64,000 bases of DNA from Rivularia sp. PCC 7116. GTDB lineage: Bacteria; Cyanobacteriota; Cyanobacteriia; Cyanobacteriales; Nostocaceae. Location: positions 4,030,001-4,094,000 of the forward strand of contig NC_019678.1 in NCBI RefSeq assembly GCF_000316665.1, written 5' to 3'. The notes below the pieces were generated by a model that saw only the letters and a program-made list of their open reading frames with translations, had not been told where the DNA came from and did not search any database. The translations under genes were made by a program, and so were the position numbers. This document shows positions 35,437 to 45,307 of the stretch, piece after piece; within the stretch, counting starts at the first letter, position 1; each line of letters begins with the position of its first letter.

Positions 35437-36768
35437 TTGAATCTAATAAACAAAATAGTAGGAAATTTAGCTACAGTACCGCTTACGATTAAATCACAAT
35501 TGGTTGAGTATTGGCGAAATAGAAAGACTGTAATTCAAAAACTTAGGTGGCAATTTGATGTCAGGTTTTGGCATCTTATAAATGTCGGATATAGGCTCGT
35601 ATTGATTTCTGGATTCGTATGGATACTTATTTTAGGTATAAATATATTTTTAAAACATCAGCCAGGGCAGTGGGTTACGGAGAATACAAAAAGTAAATTT
35701 TATGAGAGAGTCGAATCTTTAAGTATACTTGCTGGTTTAATTATTTATCTTTGGAACAGAAAAAGTCCTGAAGCACAAGAACAAAAACGCTCTAATTATG
35801 AAGCTTGGCAAGTTATTAATTCCGCAGGAAATCAAAAAGGTAGTGGTGGACGTATTCAGGCGTTAGAAGAATTAAACGAAGACAATGTATGTTTAGCTGG
35901 TTTAACAGTAGCATATGCTGACCTAACAAATATTAAGCTTCGAGGAGCAAACTTAGCTAGAGCCGATCTTAGAGGTACTAAGCTCAATCAATCCGATTTT
36001 ACTAATGCAAATCTTGCTGGTGCAGACCTTCGCGATGCAGACCTCACCAATGCAAATCTTGCTGGTGCAGACCTTAGTAACGCAGATCTCACCAATGCCA
36101 ACCTTAATAGCGTTCAACTAGTCAAGGCACAATTAATAAATGCAAGATTAGTCGATACAGACCTAAGAAAAGCTAACCTTAACGGTGCGTATTTAATTGA
36201 TGCAAACATTAATAGAGCCAATTTAAGCGGAACTAATTTAAGCAATGCAGATCTCACCAGCGCCAAACTCCGTGAAACTTTTCCCTCGAATACAAACTTC
36301 TGCGGTGCAAATCTGAGTGGAATTGACTTTAGTGGTTTTATTCTCAACGGTATAAATCTTCGGTGGGCAAAATTAATTGGTGCCAATTTGACAAGCACTA
36401 AATTTATAGGTGCAGACCTCCGCGAAGCAAATTTTGTAGGTGCCAATTTAGATAATGTTGACTTCAGCAATGCCAATCTTAGTGGCACAAATTTGAGCGG
36501 TGCTGATTTGAGTGGTGCTGATTTGAGCGGTGCTTATTTAAGCGGTGCTTATTTTTATGATGCTGATTTAAGTGACGCTAATCTTCAAGGTGCTGATTTG
36601 AGCGGTGCTTATTTTTATGATGCCGATTTAAGTGGCGCTAATCTTCAAGGTGCTGATTTGAGCGGTGCTTATTTTTATGATGCCGATTTAAGTGGCGCTA
36701 ATCTTCAAGGTGCTAATTTGAATGGTGCTGATTTAACTGATACTTACATTGATAGAGCCAAAAATTGA
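35437..36768 (+). CDS. Membrane-anchored pentapeptide-repeat protein
   Basis: A 443-residue protein with a TTG start (no Met in the first 150 residues; AGGGA lies nine bases upstream). A hydrophobic helix (LVLISGFVWILILGINIFL, about 55-73) and a second one (SILAGLIIYLW, about 95-106) anchor it. From about residue 150 to the end it is a right-handed beta-helix of A(D/N)LXX repeats (LRGANLARADLRG, LSGADLSGADLSGAYLSGAY). The last three turns are encoded by nearly identical 60-base repeats. Such repeats mediate protein-protein or DNA-mimic interactions; the target is unknown. 117 bases upstream of the STAND gene, same strand. Confidence 0.88.
   Translation: MNLINKIVGNLATVPLTIKSQLVEYWRNRKTVIQKLRWQFDVRFWHLINVGYRLVLISGFVWILILGINIFLKHQPGQWVTENTKSKFYERVESLSILAGLIIYLWNRKSPEAQEQKRSNYEAWQVINSAGNQKGSGGRIQALEELNEDNVCLAGLTVAYADLTNIKLRGANLARADLRGTKLNQSDFTNANLAGADLRDADLTNANLAGADLSNADLTNANLNSVQLVKAQLINARLVDTDLRKANLNGAYLIDANINRANLSGTNLSNADLTSAKLRETFPSNTNFCGANLSGIDFSGFILNGINLRWAKLIGANLTSTKFIGADLREANFVGANLDNVDFSNANLSGTNLSGADLSGADLSGAYLSGAYFYDADLSDANLQGADLSGAYFYDADLSGANLQGADLSGAYFYDADLSGANLQGANLNGADLTDTYIDRAKN
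36547..36726. repeat. Three 60-bp tandem repeats inside the pentapeptide gene
   Basis: Units 36547-36606, 36607-36666 and 36667-36726 differ by only a few bases, each encoding four pentapeptides. The near-identity at third positions shows recent expansion. Confidence 0.9.
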
Positions 36769-36885
36769 ACTTAACTGAAGAACAACTTAAAAATACTCTT
36801 ATGCGGTAAGTCGCTATTATTGGCTATTAAACAATTAATATTAATAATCAAATAATCGGTAAACAAATATACAATTAATACCATC

Positions 36886-39800
36886 ATGAAAAATAATATA
36901 AATGCTTTAAATAATAAACCTCAAGCTTTAGTTGTTGGAATAAATAAATATGAATACAGAACAATAAAAAACCTCAAAATTTCTGTTAACAATGCCAAAT
37001 ATATAGCAAATAGACTTGTTAGACAAGGAGACTTTGAAGCAGAGAGATTTCATCAGATAACCCGAAAAAATCTAAAAGAACAAATTGTTCAGCTTTTTAA
37101 ACCGAAAGGGTATCACCCCGAAATGGCATTATTATATTTTTCAGGATATATGCAAGTTAGAGATGAGGGGTTCAAAGAATTTTTTTTGGTAACTAGTGAT
37201 TCTAATCCAGATGAAGATTATGAATTAGGAGTATCTTTAGAATGGTTAAAGCAAGTATTACAAGAGAGTCCGGTAGAACAACAAATAATTATTTTAGATT
37301 GTTGTTATCCTATAGACCAAAGACTAGATGTAGGAATAGATAATTTCATACCTGGATATAAACTTGGAACAGATATGTTTTTCCTGATTAATCTTCATAA
37401 AAATAATAGTGTTTTCCAAGAAAAATCTTATACTAGTACTTTAACTTTAACTACTGCAATACTTAACATACTTCAATTAAACTATGAACAAGGAATAAAT
37501 TGTATCGATAACAAAATATTAATCAAAGAATTAAAAAGAACATATGAAAATAACTTAAAAAGGAATGGATATTATAAGCTTATTTCTTTTGGCAAGCGCA
37601 TTAATATTTTAGGTAAGCCTTCTATTAATCGCGGTAAAACACATCTGATGCCAGCTTCTGGTGTAAATCAACGCAAAAATCCTTATAAAGGTTTAGCTTT
37701 TTTTAAAAGTGAAGATGGCGAGTATTTTTACGGCAGACAAAATTTAACTGACGAGCTGCTTGAAAAAGTACGTAATAATAACTTTTTGGCAGTTTTAGGA
37801 GTATCCGGAAGCGGAAAATCAAGCCTTCTCAGAGCGGGATTAATTTATAAACTCCAACAAGGCGAGCAAATATCGGGCAGTGAAAATTGGAAAATTGTTG
37901 TTTTTTTGCCCGGAATACGTCCTCTTGAAAGTTTAGCAGAAGAATTAGCAAGAGAAGTGTTAATAGATACGTCTCAAGATTATGATTTGGAACTTCCGAA
38001 AAAAATAGCTGAAGCTAAAAAATATCTTGACGAAGGTTCTGATGGTTTAGTAAAGCTGATTCGCAATATTGACACGAAGCGAGTAGTGCTATTTATGGAT
38101 CAGTTTGAAGAAACTTTTATACTATGCAATAGCAACAAAGAGAGAGAAAAGTTTTTTGAATGCATATTGAATGCTTGCCAGAAAGTTAAAAATAATAAGC
38201 TTTGTTTAGTTTTATCTTTAAGAGCGGACTTTTTTGGTAAATGTGCCGAGCAGGAATATTACGGACTTGCCAGAAAAATTCAGCAACATCTTGTATTTAT
38301 AACCCCAATGAATCCTGAAGAATTAGTAGAAGCTATTGAGAAACCGGCAAGCGAATTGGGTGTAGATGTTGATAACGATTTTACAAAAAAGTTAGTTAAT
38401 GAGGTCAAAAATGAACCTGGAAGTTTACCTTTACTACAATATACTTTAGAAAAAAATTGGGAAGAGAATGCGAAATATTGGAAAGGAGGAAGTGAGATAA
38501 AATTAAAAGATAAAACCAATAAATCTTTAAATATAATTATCGAAGAAAATGCTAATCATGTTTACTATAGTTTGAGCCAAACGGAAAAATCAATAGCTAG
38601 ATATATTTTTCTAAAACTAACTTTTTTGGGAGAAGGAACGGGAGATACCCGCAAAAAAATTAAAGCAAGCGAACTAGAACGAAATCATATGTCACGTTAT
38701 GACAAAGGAGACATTAAACGGGTAAAACAAAAACTAATAGTTCATAAATTAATTATTAGCTACAAAGTAAAAATAGATGATGGCGACGAAGTTGAATTTG
38801 TTAACTTAGTTCACGATGCATTAATTCGTCACTGGTCAAAACTGCGCGTTTGGCTGGGTGAATATCGTGTCTACAGCAAATTTAGAGAAGATATTCAGGA
38901 CAAATCAGAAAAATGGGAAGCTAAGGAAAGAGATACTAGCTACCTTTATACAGGAGAAGAATTAAAAGAAGCTGAAAAATCAATTGAGAATTACGGACAT
39001 ATTTTAACTTTAAATGAACTAGCACAGAATTTTATCGAAGCTAGTAAAGATTACCGCGATGAACTTAATAAAAAAGAACATAAGTCAAACAAAGAAAAAA
39101 GACGCAATCGATTAACTTTTATTCTTCTAATACTGTTACTATCTATTCTAATTTTCAATATTATTGCATTCTATAACTTCTCTTCCCAAAGAGTTAGAAC
39201 CGAACAAAACAACAGATATATATTTAACCAAAGTGTAGCTCTGACTAGCTATTCTAAATCGCTATTTAGTGAAAAACAACAGTTTGATGCGCTCATAGAA
39301 GGGTTGCGAGCAGTAGTACCGCTCAAAAAGCAAAAATAACCTCTTCCCCAAAATATCAAATCCGTATTAAGACAAGCAGTAGAAGGAGTTAAAGAACGCA
39401 ATCGCTTGCAAGGTCATACAGGTTCAATTTACAATTTAGTTTTTAGTCCTGATGGTGAAATATTAGCTTCTGCTAGTCTTGATAAAACAATAAAATTATG
39501 GAACGTTGAAACTGGTGAAGAAATTCTTCCTCGCCTGAAAACACATAAACGTAAAGTTTATAACGTTGTTTTTAATCCTCAAAATGGTCGGCAATTAGCT
39601 TCTAGTCGGTCAACAAATAATGACTTTAGAAGGACATAAAAATAAGGTTAGTAGTATTAGCTTTAGTAGTAATAATAAATTTTTGGTTTCTGGTAGCTAT
39701 GATAAAACTGTCAAAATATGGTATTTAAAAACCGGTGAAGTTATTCATACTCTTACAGGGCATACAAGAAAAGTAGAAGCCGTTAGCTTTAGTCCAAATA

Positions 39801-40126
39801 GTAATATCGTAGCTTCTGGCAGCGCTGATAAAACAATTAAGCTTTGGGATGTTAAAACAGGTAAAGAAATAAAAACCTATGCCGAACATCAAAGTGATGT
39901 TTTAAGCGTTAACTTTAATTCCGATGGCACAATTTTGGCTTCTGGTAGTGCTGACAAAACAATAATTTTATGGAAAATTCCCAGTCAAGATAAAATCGCT
40001 TCAGCAGAAAACGCCAATTTAGATCGATTAATTAGTCAAGGTTGTGAATGGGCACGCGGCTATTTACAAAACAATCCCAACGTACCCGAACACGATAAGT
40101 ATTTGTGTGACAATATTAATCCGTAA
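36886..40126 (+). pseudogene. Caspase-like / STAND NTPase / WD40 gene, interrupted by a stop and a deletion-frameshift
   Basis: The first 817 codons (36886-39339) are intact: a caspase-like N-domain, nSTAND1-type NTPase (Walker A GVSGSGKSSL at 305; Walker B VVLFMDQFEETF), winged-helix-like segment, and a membrane helix (about 743-765). In the caspase domain the catalytic His is Tyr (YFSGYM, Y88) while the Cys remains (ILDCCYP, 139/140), so proteolysis is doubtful. A TAA at 39337 then interrupts; in the same frame follow [20 protein letters not shown] and two WD40 blades, until a deletion near 39605 shifts the frame and removes part of blade two; three more blades (39620-40126) and the usual C-terminal tail follow. 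Presumed sensor/effector of the cyanobacterial signalling or defence STAND class. The N-terminal product could still be made. Confidence 0.82.
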
Positions 40127-40216
40127 TATATAGATAATTTGATTTATTACCAAGCCCCAGCGATATGGTAAATGTTTTACCGAGCATGATATAAGTCGGC
40201 ATAAATAAATCTAACG

Positions 40217-42016
40217 ATGGAAAATCAAATCTACACCACCGATGTTTTAGTAGTCGGCGGTGGTACCGGGGGAACTACCGCAGCGATTCAAGCAGCGCGA
40301 CGTGGTGCAAAAACTATTTTGGTAAGTGAATTTCCCTGGCTGGGAGGAATGTTAACTTCTGCTGGAGTTTGCGCTCCCGATGGTAACGAATTAGAAGCTT
40401 TTCAAACTGGGATTTGGGGTGATTATTTGAAAGAATTACAACAGCGACAACCGGGAGGATTGGATAACTGTTGGGCAAGTCTTTTTAGCTATCATCCCCA
40501 AATCGGGGCACAAATTTTTGCTGATTGGGTAGCTCAATTAACAAATCTGCAATGGTTTTGGGGACAAGTGCCGTTAGAAGTATTATCCGAAGATAATTGC
40601 GTTAAGGGAGTTAGATTTGCAGATTTTATCGTAGAAGCCAAAATTACTCTTGACGGTACCGAATTAGGAGATTTACTGGCTTTAGCCGATATACCTTTTC
40701 GCTGGGGTTGGGAATTACAATCTGAATTCAATGAACCCAGCGCACCAGTTACACACAATTCTCTCACCGCAAAATACCCAGTACAAGCCCCTACTTGGGT
40801 AGTAATCATGCAAGATTACTGCGAAAATTTAGCTCCAGCAATTACACCAGCATCAAATTACGATTCATCCTTATTTGCAGGTGCTTGGGATGATTATGGT
40901 GCAGAAAAATTTTTGAATTATGGCAGCTTAGGAAATGGTCTTTTGATGATAAATTGGCCTAACTGTGGCAACGACTACGGCGAAGGCTTGGGGCGGCTGG
41001 TTGAATCAGAGCAAGCAAAAAGTGAGTTTCTTTATGAATGTCGTAATTATAGCCAAAATTTCGCTCATTTTATTCAATCTAGTCTTGGTCGTCGCTACGG
41101 CTTGGCTGACAATGTTTTTCCTACAATCAAAAATCATTCAGGTGCTTTCGCTTTTCATCCTTACTACCGAGAAAGCCGTCGTTTGGTAGGGCTAACTACG
41201 GTGAAGGAACAAGATATATTGCCAGTTTCTGGAACAAACGCAGCGCCTTTATATCCCGATAGTATAGCTATTGGAAACTATCCCAACGACCATCATTATC
41301 CAGGAGTAAAATTCGAGTTACAACCAAAATCAATCCGGTGGGGAGGGCGTGTTACGGGAACCCCTTTCAGCATTCCCTATGGTTGCTTGGTTCCAGCAAA
41401 GGCAGACGGTTTATTAGTCTGTGAAAAAAATATTTCCGTATCCCATATCGCCAACGGTGCTACCAGATTGCAGCCGGTGGTGATGAATATCGCTCAAGCC
41501 GCAGGAATGGCTGCGGCAATGTGTATTGAGCTAAACATTCAACCCAGAAATTTACCTGTAAGGGCATTGCAACAAGCTTTATTAAATGATGCGCGATCGC
41601 CTGCGGCAATAGTGCCTTTGTTCAATTCATTACCAAGTCATCCCGATTGGTTAAAGGAGCAACTGTATTATTTAGACAATTTGCATGATTATATTGCTAT
41701 CCTTACTTCTGGTAGCACATCATATTTTAAGTACTCATACGGTACAGCAACTAGAAGTAAACTACGCAATATTTACTCTGTCGGCGGTATTTTCCAGCGT
41801 GTATATCAGCAAAATTACAGATTTATATTTATCTCTACATCTGTATCTAAAACATATAATTATCAGCTTATAGCTTTAAGCCCAACCATAAATAAAAGGT
41901 TGTGTTCCTTACAAAATGGCTCTTATCTCAGTATTAGCGGTTCCATTAATCATGCAGCTAACTGGTTATTAGTCGAACACATTACTAAAAAAACCAGCAC
42001 ATTTAATTTAGAGTAA
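40217..42016 (+). CDS. FAD-dependent oxidoreductase (FAD_oxidored family)
   Basis: A 599-residue protein starting MENQIYTTDVLVVGGGTGGT with the GGGTGG dinucleotide motif and AIQAARRGAKTILVSEFPWL, then LGGMLTSAGVCAPDGNELEA. YGCLVPAKADGLLVCEKNIS and GATRLQPVVMNIAQAAGMAA, with AAGMAA, are the C-terminal FAD contact region of this family (annotated as FAD-dependent oxidoreductase, sometimes xanthan lyase-related). The last 110 residues, after PSHPDWLKEQLYYLDN, are less typical and may be a family-specific extension. Substrate unknown. Stand-alone gene. Confidence 0.85.
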   Translation: MENQIYTTDVLVVGGGTGGTTAAIQAARRGAKTILVSEFPWLGGMLTSAGVCAPDGNELEAFQTGIWGDYLKELQQRQPGGLDNCWASLFSYHPQIGAQIFADWVAQLTNLQWFWGQVPLEVLSEDNCVKGVRFADFIVEAKITLDGTELGDLLALADIPFRWGWELQSEFNEPSAPVTHNSLTAKYPVQAPTWVVIMQDYCENLAPAITPASNYDSSLFAGAWDDYGAEKFLNYGSLGNGLLMINWPNCGNDYGEGLGRLVESEQAKSEFLYECRNYSQNFAHFIQSSLGRRYGLADNVFPTIKNHSGAFAFHPYYRESRRLVGLTTVKEQDILPVSGTNAAPLYPDSIAIGNYPNDHHYPGVKFELQPKSIRWGGRVTGTPFSIPYGCLVPAKADGLLVCEKNISVSHIANGATRLQPVVMNIAQAAGMAAAMCIELNIQPRNLPVRALQQALLNDARSPAAIVPLFNSLPSHPDWLKEQLYYLDNLHDYIAILTSGSTSYFKYSYGTATRSKLRNIYSVGGIFQRVYQQNYRFIFISTSVSKTYNYQLIALSPTINKRLCSLQNGSYLSISGSINHAANWLLVEHITKKTSTFNLE

Positions 42017-42040
42017 AAAAAAACACTTTTTGGTAAAATT

Positions 42041-42068
42041 TCCGGATGCAGTAATTAAAACTAAGTAT
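42041..42068 (+). promoter_or_regulatory. patX promoter with TCCGGA -35 element
   Basis: TCCGGA at 42041-42046 is followed after 15-16 bases by TAAGTAT, a plausible -10. TCCGGA around -35 is known from developmental (DIF-type) promoters active in differentiating heterocysts. The box lies 58 bases before the patX ATG. Confidence 0.6.
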
Positions 42069-42103
42069 CAGTGAAGTGGATAGTTCAAAAATAGACATCT
42101 ACT

Positions 42104-42316
42104 ATGCGTAAAGCCATTTCACTTTTAGCTACAAGTATCGTATTCGGCTCCTTAGCTGTTAACTTCCAAGGAATTGGAAACTCTTTAGAAACAGAAATGT
42201 TTTCTACTTCTGTAGAGCAAGAATTACTATTGAGTAGATCCAACCCACGCAAGCCTAGAACACCTCATCGAGGTAGCGGACGCAGAGAATTTATGGGATA
42301 TTCCAACCACGCTTAA
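42104..42316 (+). CDS. patX: PatX-like heterocyst-inhibitor precursor peptide
   Basis: A 70-residue peptide: a signal-peptide-like N-terminus (MRKAISLLATSIVFGSLAVN), a spacer, and HRGSGRRE at residues 55-62. RGSGR is identical to the PatS-5 pentapeptide that inhibits HetR and so suppresses heterocyst formation in neighbouring cells. N-terminal secretion signal plus a C-terminal RGSGR/RGTGR core is the layout of PatX proteins rather than PatS, which is short and lacks a signal. The upstream TCCGGA element supports expression in differentiating cells. Eight residues follow the core, then FMGYSNHA ends it. Placement near gifA and glnA may be conserved in Nostocales. Confidence 0.88.
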   Translation: MRKAISLLATSIVFGSLAVNFQGIGNSLETEMFSTSVEQELLLSRSNPRKPRTPHRGSGRREFMGYSNHA

Positions 42317-42990
42317 TTCTGCTGCATCGCTACAGGAAGTGCTACGTATAGAACCGTTAAGTCGTGTTATTTCAAGTATATTTCTCGTATAGTTCGTAGG
42401 GTTTAGAGAAATTATTCTTACCTTTCGCAGCTTCACGCAGATATAATATATAGCTACACGATATTGTTAAATAATTTTTCGTTACCATTTATTTCATTTT
42501 GTATAAATAGTCAGTCAAACCAATATATATCAACGGTTACTTAATTGACTGTCTACTTCGATAGCATCACAATCGCTTCTCAAAGAGAAAATTTCCTCCC
42601 GCACGTCGTCTGCCACTACGAAGGTTAATCCTCTATTTGTTTTCATATTTATAATGATTCCTGCTTTACTAGTGAGTCGGACATCTAATTTGAATATGTC
42701 TTCATTCCCACCAGAGGAAACAAATCGACTTATCGGTTTGCTATAGTTTGCTATATTTTACAGCAACTGCTTTCTTATTAATTGAGTAGATAATATCTGC
42801 TGAAGGGGAGTTAGGAATTTTTTTGGGAAGATATAAATTAATCAGATGCTTGAATTGATGTATCTAATATCTTTTCTAAGCGCTTTCTCAAGCTTTGAGT
42901 TCTATTTATAAATAAGTATAAGTAGCAAGTAATTTCATTTACGCTCCCGAGCGGATAATTAAAGATTACTCAGTCCTGCTTGCTTGTTTA
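42317..42990. other. Intergenic, mostly unassigned
   Basis: A long gap after patX. Apart from the short open frame at 42530-42646 on the minus strand no feature is recognised; tail sequences are AT-rich. Confidence 0.45.
42530..42646 (-). pseudogene. Possible gene fragment (38 codons plus open frame upstream)
   Basis: The frame reads MKTNRGLTFVVADDVREEIF to a TGA at 42530. It remains open for about 30 more codons upstream with protein-like sequence (NEDIFKLDVRLTSKAGIIIN) but offers no start codon. Likely a decayed or chance frame; the family is unknown. Confidence 0.25.
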
Positions 42991-42999
42991 CAATGAATT

Positions 43000-43090
43000 T
43001 TATTAACAGGTGATTCATTCACCTAAATATTATGTATCGTATGATTCTTTAAGACTAGAGGCAAGTTATTGTCTCTAGTTTTTGTTTTGT
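43000..43090 (+). ncRNA. Candidate small RNA ending in a strong terminator
   Basis: AGGTGA-TTCAT-TCACCT hairpin (43008-43024) and, 30 bases later, ACTAGAG/CTCTAGT hairpin (43054-43079) followed by TTTTTGTTTT, a rho-independent terminator on the plus strand. No gene with a stop lies close upstream on this strand (patX ends about 700 bases before), so a short independent transcript is the simplest reading. Confidence 0.4.
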
Positions 43091-43162
43091 GCTTATAAAT
43101 ATGCATATAAAGCTTCCTTAGTTAGGGAAAAATTTTTAAGTGTCTAAGAAGATTGACAAAAA

Positions 43163-43248
43163 GGGAGCATCACAGTTTTAAACAAATATTTTCGAGCATA
43201 AGCAAAGCCCACCGGTAAGGCAGGCTTTGATCAAATTGGGATGCTTCC
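43163..43248. mobile_element. MITE-like element, family A copy 3
   Basis: 86 bp, left end GGGAGCAT, right end AAATTGGGATGCTTCC, interior hairpin AAAGCC-CACCGGTAAGGCA-GGCTTT. It lies directly beyond the 3' end of the methyltransferase gene. Confidence 0.6.
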
Positions 43249-43257
43249 GGCAACAAT

Positions 43258-44316
43258 TTATGCCGAGGGTTTACGAGCAATTAGATATTTGCTCATATGA
43301 TGAACCTGTATTTCAATATTGTTAAAACCAGCATTTTCTAAACGTTCCACTAAATTATCATTTACATAATTCATGTAGAAAGGTTCGTGGAAGGTTTCGT
43401 GGAAGTTTTGCATTGCGGCTTCTACTTCCGGTGAATCACTCAATTGAACTGAATCGCAAATAATAAAAGTTCCACCCGGTTTTGTGACTCGGAAAGCTTC
43501 ATTAATTACTCGCTGACGTATTGCTGCTGGTAACTCGTGGAAAAGGAAAACGCAAGTTGTAGCATGAAAATAGTCATCTAAATAAGGTAACTCTTCGGCA
43601 TTAGCTTGTAAAAGTTGGGGTAATTCTCCCGGATTTTCTGAGAGCAGTTGATTTGCTTTCCGCAAGTAAGTTGGTGATAAGTCGGCACCAAATAGTGATG
43701 CTTGAGGTAAAGCTGCTCGTATCATTTTTAAAGTACGCCCGGTACCGCAAGCTATATCTAAAATTCGTTGTTGGCGTGGAGATACATCTGCAAATACTTT
43801 TAACCCTTGTTTTAATGAAGCCAAAATTCTGCGTCGCATTGCATCAGCAGCACCATTAAAAAGAATTTCCACTTGTAAATCGTACAAGTTAGCAGATAAT
43901 TCACTTAAATAACCATCGGTTTGATGATGGAAATTCCGCACGTAATATTGGGGATAATCTGTAGTATCTATATTTGGAGAGAATTCTTGATATTTATCAG
44001 ATTTAGCTCGCTCCCAAATTTGAGGTAAATCCATCCATACTTGTGGATAGTACAGAAAAAAGTCTTCCCAAGGATTATCAAACAGCAGACTTTTTGGGTA
44101 TACTCCCCGCTCCGCATCTTCCCAGTCTGCTTCTAATAAATTATTTAGACGCTCTTGAAGTTTGGGTAATAACTCCGCAGGAATCGGCGTTACTTTTTTA
44201 TTCACCGGAGACAACACATTCATCAGCTGCGTGCTGAGAGTCTTGTGAGCTAGACCAAAAATACTTTTACTTTGTTGAAATGTCTGGTAAGTCAGTTTTG
44301 TTAAAACGTCTGGCAT
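43258..44316 (-). CDS. Class I SAM-dependent methyltransferase
   Basis: A 352-residue protein. ILDIACGTGRTLKMIRAALP is motif I of class I methyltransferases; SLFGADLSPTYLRKANQLL gives the acidic end of strand 2, and HATTCVFLFHELPAAIRQRV is motif IV. The N-terminal 150 residues are a separate helical region (LPKLQERLNNLLEADWEDAE). No substrate-specific motif. MPDVLTKLTYQTFQQSKSIF at the N-terminus; stands alone. Confidence 0.85.
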   Translation of the reverse strand: MPDVLTKLTYQTFQQSKSIFGLAHKTLSTQLMNVLSPVNKKVTPIPAELLPKLQERLNNLLEADWEDAERGVYPKSLLFDNPWEDFFLYYPQVWMDLPQIWERAKSDKYQEFSPNIDTTDYPQYYVRNFHHQTDGYLSELSANLYDLQVEILFNGAADAMRRRILASLKQGLKVFADVSPRQQRILDIACGTGRTLKMIRAALPQASLFGADLSPTYLRKANQLLSENPGELPQLLQANAEELPYLDDYFHATTCVFLFHELPAAIRQRVINEAFRVTKPGGTFIICDSVQLSDSPEVEAAMQNFHETFHEPFYMNYVNDNLVERLENAGFNNIEIQVHHMSKYLIARKPSA

Positions 44317-44588
44317 AGGAATTCAATATTTCATTACCTAATTCTAATTTTATGTAAATTTTTCTTAATAAACAATAATAAGTCTTAAAAAAATCCCCAA
44401 TTTTAACGAAGCTATTTTAATAAAAAAATGATAATGCTTGTTACCTCCTCACTAGCCCCAGACGGGGGATACTTTTCCCGAGCCTCTGCCCTTCTCCGCT
44501 ACATTGAGGCAGTTGCAATAAAAAAAGAAAGCACCATCAACGATCGAGCGTTAAATTTTGACTTTCCCTTGGAAAAAACCTGTCCAAA

Positions 44589-44714
44589 ATTGGTCAGACT
44601 TCGCTTTTTGGCGGCTTAAATAATCTTATTTTCACCCAAGATATTGGGTTAAGCCGCCAAAAAGCATCCGAGTTGACTTGTTTAACAAGTGGATTTTGGA
44701 TAAGTCTGACCAAT
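44589..44714. mobile_element. 126-bp nested inverted-repeat element
   Basis: Outer 13-base perfect ends ATTGGTCAGACTT (44589-44601) and AAGTCTGACCAAT (44702-44714); inner 17-base perfect repeat GCTTTTTGGCGGCTTAA (44603-44619) and its complement (44649-44665). No coding frame inside. Confidence 0.65.
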
Positions 44715-44855
44715 GCCGGGATAACTTTAATGAAGCCCCTGCGCGCTACTACTGGGCTAAAGAAATTATCGGAGTTAGTGAAATTAACTAATTTCCGAAG
44801 ATGAAAATAGTTTACATAAATTTATATATAGTTTTCATAATATAAGTCAAAAAGA

Positions 44856-44886
44856 GTAGTCATTGTTACAGAATTATTCATATAAT
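44856..44886 (+). promoter_or_regulatory. gifA promoter with overlapping NtcA box (repression)
   Basis: GTA-N8-TAC (44856-44869) is a perfect NtcA site; a TATAAT -10 box lies at 44881-44886, only 11 bases downstream. At this spacing the box covers the -35 region, the layout of NtcA-repressed promoters (activated ones have about 22 bases). Confidence 0.8.
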
Positions 44887-44943
44887 CATATAAAGCGCCA
44901 ATAAGCTTACTACATATTGATTAAATATAAGGAGTCCAAAAAT

Positions 44944-45144
44944 ATGAATACTCAAGAAAAAGCCCGTGCTTTAATGCAAGGTCATTATCAAACAATTAAA
45001 AATCGTCAACAATCAATGCTTGAACGTGCAGGAGAGGAGATTGGTCTTCCTGGAGAAACATCTCGCTACTGGAACCCGATTCAAGGAAAGATAAACCCTG
45101 GTGCTTGGAACAGCTATGACCGCAGTAGTGCGACGATGAGCTAA
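44944..45144 (+). CDS. gifA: Glutamine synthetase inactivating factor IF7
   Basis: A 66-residue basic protein: MNTQEKARALMQGHYQTIKN, then RQQSMLERAGEEIGL and a C-terminal YDRSSATMS. The block A-R-A-L-M, K-N-R-Q-Q-S-M-L and final Y-D-R-S-x-A-x-x-S match cyanobacterial IF7. IF7 binds and inhibits GlnA when nitrogen is plentiful, replacing adenylylation. GGAG nine bases upstream sets the start (the frame opens at 44917). It lies convergent to glnA with a shared terminator between, and its promoter has an NtcA box in the repressing position, so the protein is made only when NtcA is inactive. Confidence 0.92.
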   Translation: MNTQEKARALMQGHYQTIKNRQQSMLERAGEEIGLPGETSRYWNPIQGKINPGAWNSYDRSSATMS

Positions 45145-45230
45145 AACCGTTTTAAATGTAGAGCAAGGCAGTTAGGAACTATCTATCCCTTGCCTCCTTT
45201 TCCGCTTTTCTCCCTTCTTTATCTTAAAAA

Positions 45231-45256
45231 AAAGCCACCTTCGCAAAGGTGGCTTT
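45231..45256. terminator. Bidirectional terminator between gifA and glnA
   Basis: AAAGCCACCTTCGC/AAGGTGGCTTT forms a 9- to 11-bp stem with A-run on one side and T-rich sequence on the other, serving both convergent genes. Confidence 0.85.
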
Positions 45257-45307
45257 ATTTATGCTTTTAATTATGCTCGATTCAGCAAAGCTACAAAAAA
45301 TCTCAAA

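Noticed and set aside
36114-36488. Minus-strand frame inside the pentapeptide gene
   Set aside because: A mirror of the repeat periodicity, not a gene.
44428-44619. 63-codon open frame upstream of gifA
   Set aside because: It ends within the inverted-repeat element, has no ribosome-binding site and the sequence is not protein-like.
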